A DNA stretch of 6,739 nucleotides from Acidobacteriota bacterium (GCA_027296665.1 JAPUIV010000198.1:1-6739); one strand, 5' to 3'; positions 1-5,650 are shown, counted from the stretch's first letter. Notes: a model not told the origin generated them from the letters alone. Made by a program: numbers and translations.

Positions 1-312
1 ATCGTGCAAAACGAAATCTCCGGGTACATCGTCCATCAGCGCGATTTCCAGGCGCTGAGTGATCGTATCATCTCTCTCCTGGAAAGCGAGCACCTACGCA
101 GGTGCATCGGGGAGAACGCCCGGAGGATTGTCGAGCAGCAATACAACCCGGTCATCATGACTCGCGCCCACTTGCGTGTGTACTCGAAGGCACTGGCGGA
201 AAAACGAGATGAAAAAAGCAGCAGAAAGGCCCATCCCATGAAAAAGCCCGTGAGAGACGGACGAACAAGCAGCAACGGTAGTTTGATCAAAGGTTCCGTC
301 GACACTGTGTAG
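1..312 (+). CDS. C-terminal end of a GT4-family glycosyltransferase (5' partial)
   Basis: The reading frame is open from the first base, so the start lies before the window. About 103 residues remain. They resemble the end of the second Rossmann domain of group 1 (GT4) glycosyltransferases: an N-E-x-S-G-Y-I-V segment like the usual N-G-x-x-G-x-L-V, a helix of the D-F-Q-A-L-S-D-R-I type, then L-L-E-S-E-H-L-R-R-C-I-G-E-N-A-R-R-I-V-E, the common 'LRRxxGENARRxVE' helix. Such enzymes move a sugar from a nucleotide sugar onto a lipid or polysaccharide acceptor, usually in cell-surface glycan synthesis. The donor-site Glu motif is outside the window, so the substrate cannot be told. The final ~35 residues (K, R, S and G rich) do not look like the family and may be a variable tail. 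The gene converges on the damaged channel gene, with about 100 bases between the stops. Confidence 0.75.
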   Translation: MVQNEISGYIVHQRDFQALSDRIISLLESEHLRRCIGENARRIVEQQYNPVIMTRAHLRVYSKALAEKRDEKSSRKAHPMKKPVRDGRTSSNGSLIKGSVDTV

Positions 313-339
313 AGAGCGCAACGAATATAGAGTGAAGGG

Positions 340-409
340 GGTGGCCCGCAAACCTGTTGGTCCTTTTCGCTCGCCTTCCCGATGTTACCGGATTACCAGA
401 TCCCCACGA
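340..409 (-). pseudogene. Out-of-frame remnant of the MscS C-terminal domain
   Basis: On the minus strand, shifting frame by one base at the homopolymer run 417-424 (CCCCGGGGAAAA-type context on that strand) turns the end of the channel ORF into N-D-P-G-K-D-L-I-V-G-I-W-stop-S-G-N-I-G-K-A-S-E-K-D-Q-Q-V. This resembles the start of the MscS C-terminal alpha/beta domain, which usually reads like R-x-D-L-V-x-G-I-G-Y-x-x-D-I-x-K-A. A TAA stop (393-395 on the plus strand) sits where the conserved Tyr would be. Homology fades by about 340. The full gene therefore once ran further and has decayed. This rests on pattern reading of about 20 residues. Confidence 0.5.
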
Positions 410-961
410 TCAAGTCTTTTCCCCGGGATCGTTGGCTGTGAAGTTTTTGATCACCTGGCCGTTTATTTTGGAATTCGGCACCAGGATCCTCACCTTGTCC
501 GGAGAACGCAAAGTGGTCAAGAAGACCCCGATTTCCATCACGGTTCCCCCAGCCCCCCCGGCCTCCACCCGGTCACCGACCTTGAAGGGGCGGAACACCA
601 TCAACATAACGCCGGCGGCGAAATTGGACAGGGTTCCCTGCATGGCTAAGCCGACGGCAAAGCCTGCAGCACCGAGGACCGCGATGAACGAGGTCGTCTC
701 GATGCCGAAAAGCCTCAGGACGGCCAAGACTACGAAGGCAAGAAGACCATAGTACACAGACCCGGAAATAAACGGGATGAGGGTGGATTCCAGCTTGGAA
801 CGGGTCAATGCCTTGTTGACCCAGGATCGGACCATTCCGGCAACTATCCGGCCGATAATCAAAACGGTCAGGGCGCCCAACACCCGCAAACCATAGGTGG
901 ATAAATTCGCCGCTAACCCCTCGAGAAACTCTTGCTGATTGAACCCCATGGCTTCTCCCAC
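410..961 (-). CDS. MscS-family mechanosensitive channel, C-terminally truncated
   Basis: This encodes a small-conductance mechanosensitive channel of the inner membrane, the type that releases solutes on hypo-osmotic shock. The 183 residues show TM1 (about 25-47), TM2 (66-84) and the pore helix TM3 with the family signature V-L-G-A-A-G-F-A-V-G-L-A-M-Q-G-T-L-S-N-F (95-114), then F-R-P-F-K-V-G-D (123-130) and the small beta domain ending V-P-N-S-K-I-N-G-Q-V-I-K-N-F (161-174). E. coli MscS has 286 residues, so the C-terminal alpha/beta cage domain (about 100 residues) is missing. The GTG start at 961 is well supported: AAGGAGG (plus-strand 968-974) lies 6 bases upstream. Truncation follows a probable one-base shift just before the stop, with homologous sequence continuing out of frame. 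The product may fold as a pore but probably gates abnormally or is unstable, so it is best read as a pseudogene in progress unless the shift is an assembly error. A decayed IS copy begins about 70 bases upstream of the start. Confidence 0.85.
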   Translation of the reverse strand: MGEAMGFNQQEFLEGLAANLSTYGLRVLGALTVLIIGRIVAGMVRSWVNKALTRSKLESTLIPFISGSVYYGLLAFVVLAVLRLFGIETTSFIAVLGAAGFAVGLAMQGTLSNFAAGVMLMVFRPFKVGDRVEAGGAGGTVMEIGVFLTTLRSPDKVRILVPNSKINGQVIKNFTANDPGEKT

Positions 962-1029
962 GATAAACCTCCTTGGTAAGACCTGAATGGCCTCAATTTT
1001 CTCAACTTACCACACGATGCCCTGAGGGG

Positions 1030-1438
1030 TCTCCCTCCCAAAAACCTCATCCGTCAATCTTTTCCACCAAGGCTCTCGTTTTGGAATCAAGTTTCGGTCC
1101 GGCCAGGAACCCTCGGAAGACGGGCAAGAAAATCAATCCACCCATCTGATTCCCCTTCCCCTTATTCGACCACGAAAGTAATCCCCGCTTTCTTCCCAAG
1201 CCTGTGCCGTTTCATTCTCCTCTGAAGGTCCAAAGTCTGCTGCCGAAGGGATAAAGTTTCTAAATCCAGTCGATTCCGCTTTCTGAAAAAATCCCAAGAA
1301 AACAGAAAAACGAACCTCGGAAGGCTAAATTTCACTTCCCTCGACTACAATAATGATAGGTGAGCTGTCCGAAAAAATACCCCAAGGAAGCTACGGAAAC
1401 CAAGGCTGGCTTGGCGGATGGATTTTTCGGGAGGGACA
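1030..1438 (-). mobile_element. Decayed, internally deleted IS copy 1 (409 bp)
   Basis: This stretch fills most of the gap between the channel gene and the HMA protein. Its right part matches the 5' half of the intact IS at 3300-4631. On the minus strand, 1162-1270 reads R-L-D-L-E-T-L-S-L-R-Q-Q-T-L-D-L-Q-R-R-M, then K-R-H-R-L, parallel to the intact transposase's Q-L-V-L-E-N-L-S-L-R-Q-Q-I-L-V-L-Q-R-N-L, K-R-P-R-L, and then hits a stop at 1162-1164. The right terminus (1415-1438) is nearly identical to the other copies and ends GAGGGACA. The left end near 1030-1053 (CTCCCTCCCAAAAACCTCAT) is a recognisable but diverged inverted repeat. The rest of the transposase is gone and no complete frame remains. 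This is the most diverged and presumably oldest copy. Confidence 0.7.
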
Positions 1439-1451
1439 CCCCCTAAAGTAC

Positions 1452-1482
1452 TTGACATTCCAGTGACTTGAAGGTCAATAAT
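1452..1482 (+). promoter_or_regulatory. Predicted MerR-family-type promoter/operator
   Basis: TTGACA (1452-1457) and AATAAT (1477-1482, five of six matches to TATAAT) are separated by 19 bases, longer than the usual 17 and typical of promoters activated by MerR-family regulators. The spacer carries a dyad: TTGACATTCCAGT (1452-1464), one central G (1465), ACTTGAAGGTCAA (1466-1478). The half sites match at 11 of 13 positions. From memory, the geometry and the core half sites (ACATTCC / TGAAGGT) closely resemble the E. coli CueR site of the copA promoter (ACCTTCC / GGAAGGT, 19-base spacer, same centre). The downstream gene encodes an HMA-like metal-binding protein, which fits metal control. No MerR-type regulator gene is in the window. 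The site starts 13 bases after the end of IS copy 1. Confidence 0.65.
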
Positions 1483-1570
1483 AAAGGAGTAGCTCTGGAC
1501 TAGGGGACATTTCCTGATGGGTACGAATCGGATCGTGCATGCGGTCTAGAAATATGAAAGGAGAAAGAAA

Positions 1571-1954
1571 GTGAACCGAATACTGAAAGTGACACTGTTC
1601 GCTACCATGGTGGTTGGCATTGGAGCAGCTTCCGGGTATCTGGCCCCATTCGCCGAGGAGAAAAAGACGGAAGCTACAAAAACTATCCTAGTTTCGACGT
1701 TGGATAGCTCCTCCATTTGGAAAGCTAAGATTGGTGGAGGCTGCACTGGGGGTGAGGGGCTCTGCTGCCTGAAGCGTCTTGAGGGCCATCTCAAGGAAGT
1801 GAAAAACATCGAAAAGTTTGAGACGGATAAGACGAGTGGTTTCGTGACACTAACGATCAAAAAGGGTGAAGAAGTGAAGGTGAAGGAGCTTCAAAAGGCC
1901 TTGGGTGACCACTGGCCCATCAAGTCCATAGAGAGGAAAGAGAAAAAAGGATAG
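1571..1954 (+). CDS. Small exported or membrane-anchored HMA-like heavy-metal-binding protein
   Basis: The 127-residue protein has an N-terminal hydrophobic segment (about 5-26, with no obvious lipobox) that is probably a signal peptide or membrane anchor, placing the rest in the periplasm. Residues 55-120 fit the beta-alpha-beta-beta-alpha-beta ferredoxin-like fold of HMA (heavy-metal-associated) domains: a metal loop G-G-G-C-T-G-G-E-G-L-C-C (Cys58, Cys65, Cys66), a helix C-C-L-K-R-L-E-G-H-L-K-E-V-K-N-I, a strand G-F-V-T-L-T-I and a last helix V-K-V-K-E-L-Q-K-A-L. Usual HMA loops are C-x-x-C, so this C-x6-C-C spacing is atypical. The likely role is binding a soft metal such as Cu, Hg or Pb, inferred from fold and promoter. 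GTG start 1571 is supported by AAAGGAG (1557-1563), 7 bases upstream. The MerR-type promoter at 1452-1482 would give a leader of roughly 80 bases. It appears monocistronic. Confidence 0.65.
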   Translation: MNRILKVTLFATMVVGIGAASGYLAPFAEEKKTEATKTILVSTLDSSSIWKAKIGGGCTGGEGLCCLKRLEGHLKEVKNIEKFETDKTSGFVTLTIKKGEEVKVKELQKALGDHWPIKSIERKEKKG

Positions 1955-2070
1955 GTTAGCCAAGGAGCGGGAGGCGGGTACGGCTGTCCTCCAAGCGAAA
2001 AATGTACGTTGCAGGCGAGGCCCAAGCCCGAGGAGTTTGGATCTCCTATCCGTCTTTTGGACGCCAAACC

Positions 2071-2427
2071 CTAACACGGCAAATTCCGCACCGACTCCTG
2101 CAAATCCTCATCACTCGGATGCGTATAGGTCGTTGTCGTGGCGAGGTGGCTGTGGCGGGCGAACTGTTGCGTGAGGAGCAGATCCCGAGTCGCCCGGTAG
2201 AGATTTGTCACTGATGTGTGACGCAACGAGTGGAACCCGAAGTACCGATCGAATCTGGCTTTTTCCTGCCAATCCTTGAGGGCGTACTGCGCCCGCCGTT
2301 TTTATAACCGGGTCCCCCGGATCGTGGAGAATAGCGGATCCTCCGGTTCCCTCCCCTCTCCCCTTCTCTTTTTCCAGGCCAGGTAGCGTCGGAGCTTCGC
2401 GGCCAACTTTGGCCCCAAGAACACCTC
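2071..2427 (-). pseudogene. Tyrosine recombinase/integrase, C-terminal fragment with internal stop
   Basis: One minus-strand frame from 2427 to the TAG at 2071-2073 (118 sense positions) reads as the catalytic end of a phage-type or Xer-like tyrosine recombinase. It starts E-V-F-L-G-P-K-L-A-A-K-L-R-R-Y-L-A-W (the strand and helix after the catalytic Lys), continues D-P-L-F-S-T-I-R-G-T-R-L, meets a TAA (plus-strand 2302-2304), and resumes K-R-R-A-Q-Y-A-L-K-D-W. It then shows F-H-S-L-R-H (the H-x-L-R box), A-R-H-S-H-L-A-T-T (like the usual L-G-H-S-S-L-A-T-T) and the nucleophile Tyr in T-T-T-Y-T-H-P-S, ending 20 residues later. The N-terminal DNA-binding domain and the first catalytic Arg are missing. 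Homology stops at the base where the left end of IS copy 2 begins (2429), so the IS or a deletion at its edge removed the rest. I saw no continuation beyond 2847. It is a dead gene that marks a former integrated element. Confidence 0.8.
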
Positions 2428-2428
2428 C

Positions 2429-2847
2429 TGTTGTTCCCGAAAAATCCGTCCGACCTAAATTCATTCCCGTAAAACCTCTTTGGCCCGAGGTATCCCTTCC
2501 TAATTTTCTCCTGATGCACACCTTCAGACGGTAGTTTTCCCTATTCCACAAATAATTGAGGATCCAGGCAGACCAGTCCCTTATTCACAGCCCAACTTTC
2601 CGCCTTCCGAATGGGGATTTACGCGACCCGCTTGTACCGATGATGAAGTCCACCGACCATCGGGATGGCGATTACGGGACCTTTTTCTGGAGATTTGATT
2701 TTCGGTTGAATCGGTGAATTCCTATGAAAGGCCCATTCCAACCCCCGCTGAGTTATAATAAGGAAAGTTTTTCGACCCGAGAGAGCATGTTCAGGGAAGC
2801 CTTGAAAGACAAGCCTGACTTTGCGGATGGAATTTTCGGGAGGGAAA
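2429..2847 (-). mobile_element. Internally deleted IS copy 2 (419 bp)
   Basis: Both ends of the 1332-bp IS at 3300-4631 are present but the middle is missing. The left end starts TGTTGTTCCCGAAAAATCCG at 2429, parallel to 3300. The sequence then follows the intact copy through the 3' part of the transposase gene, whose C-terminus reads S-P-E-K-G-P-V-I-A-I-P-M-V-G-G-L-H-H-R-Y in frame and stops at 2619-2621. Near 2722-2728 it jumps to the right end (GAAAGGCCCATTCCAACCCC, then GAGTTATAAT) and ends at 2842-2847 in GGGAAA, where other copies have GGGACA. About 900 bp of transposase gene is deleted. It interrupts or abuts the integrase pseudogene on its left. No clear target duplication is visible. 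Without transposase it could move only in trans. Confidence 0.85.
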
Positions 2848-2956
2848 GGTGGTAATATTAAAAACCCCATTGCTGAGCCTGAAAAGATGACCTGGATCAA
2901 AAAACGAAACGAGGTTGTCAACGATATTTCAAACAATTTCAGGAAAGGGACAACCC

Positions 2957-3262
2957 ATGCCAAACAAACCAAGCGAGATGGAAGAGGAATATTATGCGAG
3001 GCTGGAATTCGAAAGGAGGAAGAAGCAGGAAGCTGAGAAACAGGCCAGGATCGTTGAAGAAGAAAAGAATAAGCTGAAAGAGCTACATTACATGGCTTGT
3101 CCCAAATGCGGCATGAAATTGATAGAAATCGACTACAAGGGGATTGCCGTTGACAAATGTTCGGTGTGCGAAGGCGTCTGGCTCGACGCCGGCGAGCTGG
3201 AAGCGATTGCCCGGTTGGAAAAAGGAATATTGGATAAATGGTTCAGAGTTTTCAAACGATGA
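2957..3262 (+). CDS. Small zf-TFIIB (zinc-ribbon) domain protein
   Basis: The 101-residue protein has a highly charged helical N-terminal half (about 8-45, rich in E, K, R and Q, probably coiled coil) followed by a zinc ribbon. The ribbon shows C-P-K-C-G-M-K-L (Cys48, Cys51) and C-S-V-C-E-G-V-W-L-D-A-G-E-L-E (Cys68, Cys71). The spacing and the W-L-D-x-G-E-L-E tail are the hallmark of the zf-TFIIB domain family. All four zinc ligands are present, and the length is normal for this stand-alone type. The family is widespread and its function is not established; nucleic-acid or protein binding is only a guess. I chose ATG 2957 because AAGGGA (2945-2950) lies 6 bases upstream and M-P-N-K-P-S-E-M-E-E fits relatives. 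A TTG start at 2915 is possible but has no good ribosome site. The gene starts 109 bases after the end of IS copy 2 and ends 37 bases before IS copy 3. Confidence 0.85.
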   Translation: MPNKPSEMEEEYYARLEFERRKKQEAEKQARIVEEEKNKLKELHYMACPKCGMKLIEIDYKGIAVDKCSVCEGVWLDAGELEAIARLEKGILDKWFRVFKR

Positions 3263-3299
3263 ACCGGCTTGAGGGTGACCTGCCCCCAATTGTTGTACC

Positions 3300-3323
3300 T
3301 GTCGTTCCCGAAAAACCCATCCG
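3300..3323 (+). repeat. Left terminal inverted repeat of IS copy 3
   Basis: It begins TGTCGTTCCCGAAAA and ends CCATCCG. It matches the reverse complement of 4608-4631 at 18 of 24 positions, and the left end of copy 2 (2429-2452) at 20 or more. Confidence 0.8.
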
Positions 3324-3455
3324 GCCCAAATTCATTCCCGTAGAATCACTTTCACTCGAGAAAAACCCTTCCAATTCTTCCCTTGTGAACATCTTCCGGC
3401 CGTAGTTTCCTCTATTCCCCAAATAATCGAGGATCCAGCCAGACCAATCCCTCAA

Positions 3456-4526
3456 TCACCGCCTAACTTTCCGGCGTCCCCTTTGGGGATTTACGCAGCC
3501 CGCTTGTATCGGTGGTGCAATCCACCGACCATTGGGATTGCGATTACGGGACCCTTTTTCGGGAGATTCGATTTCCCGTGGAATCGGTGAGTTCTTCTGA
3601 AGGGATAAATGCGTGCGGGAGTTATTGTAATAACCGATGTATTCCTTCAAGATTCGACGTAGATGCCGTTCTCCCAACAGGATCACATGATCCAGGCATT
3701 CCCGCCGGATGGAACCTATCACCCTCTCCACGTAAGGATTCTGCCAGGGAGATTTCCGGGCGATGATGACCTCCTGGATTCCCATTCCCTTCACCCGTCT
3801 TCGAAAGAAAGTTCCATAGATAGCATCCCGATCACGAACCAAATACTTCGGAACGCTTCCATCGCCCGGGAAATCTTCAATGACCTGCTGCGCGGTCCAT
3901 TCTGAGGTCGGATTCGGCGTGACGTTGAAGTGAACAATCCGTCTCCGGTCATGGGACAGGACCAGGAAACAGACCAACAATCGATAATGGATGGTGAAAA
4001 TCAGAAAGAAGTCACAGGCGGCAGTTTGGCGCATGTGGTTGCTCAGAAAGGTCCGCCAGCTCTGGGAGGGTGGACGCGGGGTTTGTTTTTTCATGTATTT
4101 GGAAACGGTGGATTCGGCCACATCGTGACCCAGAAGGCGAAGTTCAGATTGAATCCTCGGTGCTCTCCAAAGCAGGTTTTCTCGGGACAACCGGCGGATC
4201 AAGTGAATGATTTCCAACGGCACCCTTGGTCGCCCCCTGCGGCTAGCATATGACTTCCATCGCCAGTAGTATTTGAATCCCTGCCGGTGCCACCGAACGA
4301 CGGTCTCGGGCTTCACGAGGAGAATATGCCTCCGCCAATCTCTCCAAAACCGGGCGAGGAAAACCCAGAAGATTCGATCTTTCCAGTGAAGCCTCGGGCG
4401 TTTCAGGTTCCTCTGAAGGACCAGGATTTGCTGCCGAAGCGATAAATTCTCCAAAACCAGCTGGTTACGATCCCAAATGAAACCTCGGAAGGACAAAAGT
4501 ATGCTCCTCAGAAGGCCCATTCCCAC
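3456..4526 (-). CDS. DDE transposase (rve integrase-core type) of the IS, C-terminus frameshifted
   Basis: The 356-residue transposase would cut and join the IS ends. The N-terminal part (about 20-145) is helical and DNA-binding, including R-Q-Q-I-L-V-L-Q-R-N-L-K-R-P-R-L and V-K-P-E-T-V-V-R-W-H-R-Q-G-F (71-84). The RNase H-like core (about 165-300) shows a DDE triad: Asp172 (C-D-F-F), Asp232 (V-R-D-R-D-A-I-Y-G) and Glu267 (N-P-Y-V-E-R-V-I-G), with 34 residues between the last two. G-S-I-R-R-E-C-L-D-H and Y-Y-N-N-S-R-T-H-L-S-L follow. This fits the IS3/IS481-like group. The end is odd: one extra C in the run 3552-3554 relative to copy 2 shifts the frame after S-P-E-K-G, replacing the conserved G-G-L-H-H-R-Y tail with about 31 unrelated residues. 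The original stop would be at 3491-3493. The catalytic core is intact, so activity is uncertain. The start is GTG 4526 or ATG 4520. Confidence 0.88.
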   Translation of the reverse strand: MGMGLLRSILLSFRGFIWDRNQLVLENLSLRQQILVLQRNLKRPRLHWKDRIFWVFLARFWRDWRRHILLVKPETVVRWHRQGFKYYWRWKSYASRRGRPRVPLEIIHLIRRLSRENLLWRAPRIQSELRLLGHDVAESTVSKYMKKQTPRPPSQSWRTFLSNHMRQTAACDFFLIFTIHYRLLVCFLVLSHDRRRIVHFNVTPNPTSEWTAQQVIEDFPGDGSVPKYLVRDRDAIYGTFFRRRVKGMGIQEVIIARKSPWQNPYVERVIGSIRRECLDHVILLGERHLRRILKEYIGYYNNSRTHLSLQKNSPIPREIESPEKGSRNRNPNGRWIAPPIQAGCVNPQRGRRKVRR

Positions 4527-4537
4527 CCCCGGTGAGT

Positions 4538-4543
4538 TATAAT
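4538..4543 (+). promoter_or_regulatory. Possible outward-facing -10 element in the IS right end
   Basis: A perfect TATAAT lies within GAGTTATAAT and points toward the membrane-protein gene. The same GAGTTATAAT occurs in copy 2 (about 2750-2759) and in the terminal copy (about 6713-6722), and copy 1 has TACAAT (1346-1351) in the matching place. No good -35 hexamer is found 16-18 bases upstream, so promoter function is a weak inference. The sequence also lies about 12 bases upstream of the transposase GTG on the other strand and may simply belong to that gene's leader. Confidence 0.25.
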
Positions 4544-4607
4544 AAGGAACGTTTTTCGACGCGAGAGAGTATGTTCAGGAAAGCCTTGAAAGGCAAGCCT
4601 GGCTTGA

Positions 4608-4631
4608 CGGATGGAATTTCCAGGAGGGACA
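4608..4631 (-). repeat. Right terminal inverted repeat of IS copy 3
   Basis: Read on the minus strand it begins TGTCCCTCCTGGAAA and ends CCATCCG. The same right end recurs at 1415-1438, 2824-2847 and 5704-5727, all in the same orientation; those three copies carry TTTTCGGGAGGGA where this one has a diverged TTCCAGGAGGGA. Confidence 0.85.
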
Positions 4632-4671
4632 TCCCGTTTCTTTCCCAGAAAACAATGCGGGAGGAAATCGG

Positions 4672-5607
4672 ATGAGTGCAATTTCCAACGCTTCGAGGAT
4701 TCTGGTCCTGATCGGCGTTCTCTTCGTGTGCCTTTCCGTGGCCGGAGTCCTGGTCGGGTTCGTCGGAGATGGTCATGGTCCGGCTCCCGCTCCCGAAGAA
4801 CAGGATGGGCCGGTGGAGAAAGAGAACCCCGCGGAACAAGCAAAATTTTTTCTCGTAATCCTAGGGGTCTGTTCATTGGAAACACTGGTCCTGGCCTATC
4901 CGATTCTCCGTTCCCGGTGGTCCGCCTGGAGGCTCACTGGAGCCGTGTTCCTCGCCGTGTTCGGGGTAGAGTTCTTTCTGCCACAGATGGAAGCGGTCTT
5001 CTTCGGGGTTCTCTCCGGAAACCTGGTCACCAGAGTCCTCTTGATGGGCACCATCATGGCGGCCCTCTTTTCCCCCCTGGCCGTCTGGATCCTGGGACGG
5101 TGGAAACCGACCGTAACTGACCTCCCCCTGTCCGTCAGGATGTCAACTCCAGAATGGATCTGGAAACTCGCCGCGATCGCGGTCATCTATCTCTTTCTGT
5201 ACACCACCTTCGGTGCCTTCATCGCCTGGAGAAGCCCGGAGGTTCGGAGCTACTACATCGGACTATCCAGCGGAACCGCTTTCGAGCACGGCCTTTCCCT
5301 TCTGATTCCTTTTCAGATCCTCCGGGGACTCCTGTGGGTGGTCGTGGCCCTTCCCGTCCTTCGCATGATGCGCGGACGGTTTTGGGAATCAGGACTGGCG
5401 GTGGGCCTGCTCTTCGCCGTCTTGATGAACGCCCAACTGCTGTTACCCAATCCATACATGCCGGAGGGGGTTCGTTGGTTACATCTCATCGAGACCGCGC
5501 CGTCCAATTTCCTCCTCGGATGGTGTATCGCCTGGCTCTTCTATCGACATCACGCATCCTTCCGGGACCTGTTCCGAGGCAAGGAACGATGCCTGGAACC
5601 GACCTGA
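4672..5607 (+). CDS. Multi-pass membrane protein of unknown function
   Basis: I do not assign this gene to a characterised family. The 311 residues contain about eight hydrophobic segments likely to span the inner membrane (roughly 9-31, 58-79, 86-104, 116-142, 163-185, 208-230, 239-257, 278-291). After the first is a Pro/Glu/Gly-rich soluble loop (33-56) with an acidic run. Notable stretches are L-R-G-L-L-W-V-V-V-A-L-P-V-L (217-230) and M-N-A-Q-L-L-L-P-N-P-Y-M-P-E (252-265), then H-L-I-E-T-A-P-S-N-F (271-280). The polar N, H and E residues beside membrane segments look like conserved functional positions, but no CPBP protease or transporter signature is clear. ATG 4672 is supported by GGGAGGA (4659-4665), 6 bases upstream. 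The IS right end stops 40 bases before the ATG, so the native promoter may have been displaced. The hydrolase gene follows after 141 bases on the same strand. Confidence 0.75.
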   Translation: MSAISNASRILVLIGVLFVCLSVAGVLVGFVGDGHGPAPAPEEQDGPVEKENPAEQAKFFLVILGVCSLETLVLAYPILRSRWSAWRLTGAVFLAVFGVEFFLPQMEAVFFGVLSGNLVTRVLLMGTIMAALFSPLAVWILGRWKPTVTDLPLSVRMSTPEWIWKLAAIAVIYLFLYTTFGAFIAWRSPEVRSYYIGLSSGTAFEHGLSLLIPFQILRGLLWVVVALPVLRMMRGRFWESGLAVGLLFAVLMNAQLLLPNPYMPEGVRWLHLIETAPSNFLLGWCIAWLFYRHHASFRDLFRGKERCLEPT

Positions 5608-5620
5608 GACCGGAACTGAA

Positions 5621-5626
5621 TTGACA
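5621..5626 (+). promoter_or_regulatory. Isolated -35-like hexamer
   Basis: A perfect TTGACA lies 14 bases after the membrane-protein stop and could serve the hydrolase gene. The best -10 candidate at 16 bases (GATTGT, 5643-5648) matches only three positions, so this is a weak call. Confidence 0.2.
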
Positions 5627-5650
5627 ACGGGCGGAGGATGGAGATTGTGA

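Larger units (their letters stand above)
3300..4631 (-). mobile_element. Near-complete IS element (IS copy 3, 1332 bp)
   Basis: This is the longest copy of the family in the window and carries one transposase gene on the minus strand. The ends form imperfect inverted repeats. The left end begins TGTCGTTCCCGAAAA (3300-3323), and the right end read inward begins TGTCCCTCCTGGAAA (4631-4608); 18 of 24 positions match. The element has the TG...CA ends common to IS3/IS481-type DDE elements. A 156-base non-coding region separates the left end from the transposase stop, and about 105 bases separate the start from the right end. I found no convincing target-site duplication (flanks ...TTGTACC and TCCCG...). 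It lies between the zf-TFIIB gene and the membrane-protein gene, with its right end 40 bases before the latter's ATG. Confidence 0.9.

Noticed and set aside
1517..1549. Ten-codon reading frame (M-G-T-N-R-I-V-H-A-V) in the leader of the HMA gene
   Set aside because: It could be a leader peptide, but the only nearby purine tract is AGGGGA, 9 bases upstream. There is no attenuator-like structure or metal-binding residue pattern to support it.
1955..2070. tRNA gene or attachment site next to the integrase remnant
   Set aside because: I looked for a tRNA 3' end with a T-loop on both strands and found none. The stretch shows no convincing gene or repeat.
2111..2551. Minus-strand frame of 146 codons over the integrase region
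   Set aside because: It is out of frame with the recognisable recombinase and has no domain. It runs into the IS left end.
2619..2972. Minus-strand frame of 117 codons crossing IS copy 2
   Set aside because: Only the last ~32 codons are coding-like, being the transposase C-terminus. The rest reads through the IS right end and flank after the internal deletion, so it is not a separate gene.
3477..3489. TCCCCTTTGGGGA palindrome near the transposase 3' end as a terminator
   Set aside because: The stem is only five base pairs with no following T-run on either strand, and it is not preserved in copy 2.
3285..4650. Target-site duplication around the intact IS
   Set aside because: The flanks (ACC and TCC side by side) do not give a convincing direct repeat, nor do the flanks of copy 2. 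Old insertions or deletions at the edges may have removed it.
4611..5120. Plus-strand frame of 169 codons overlapping the membrane-protein gene
   Set aside because: It is Arg/Gly/Ser-rich with no ribosome site, in an alternative frame of a gene with a good start and clear membrane segments.
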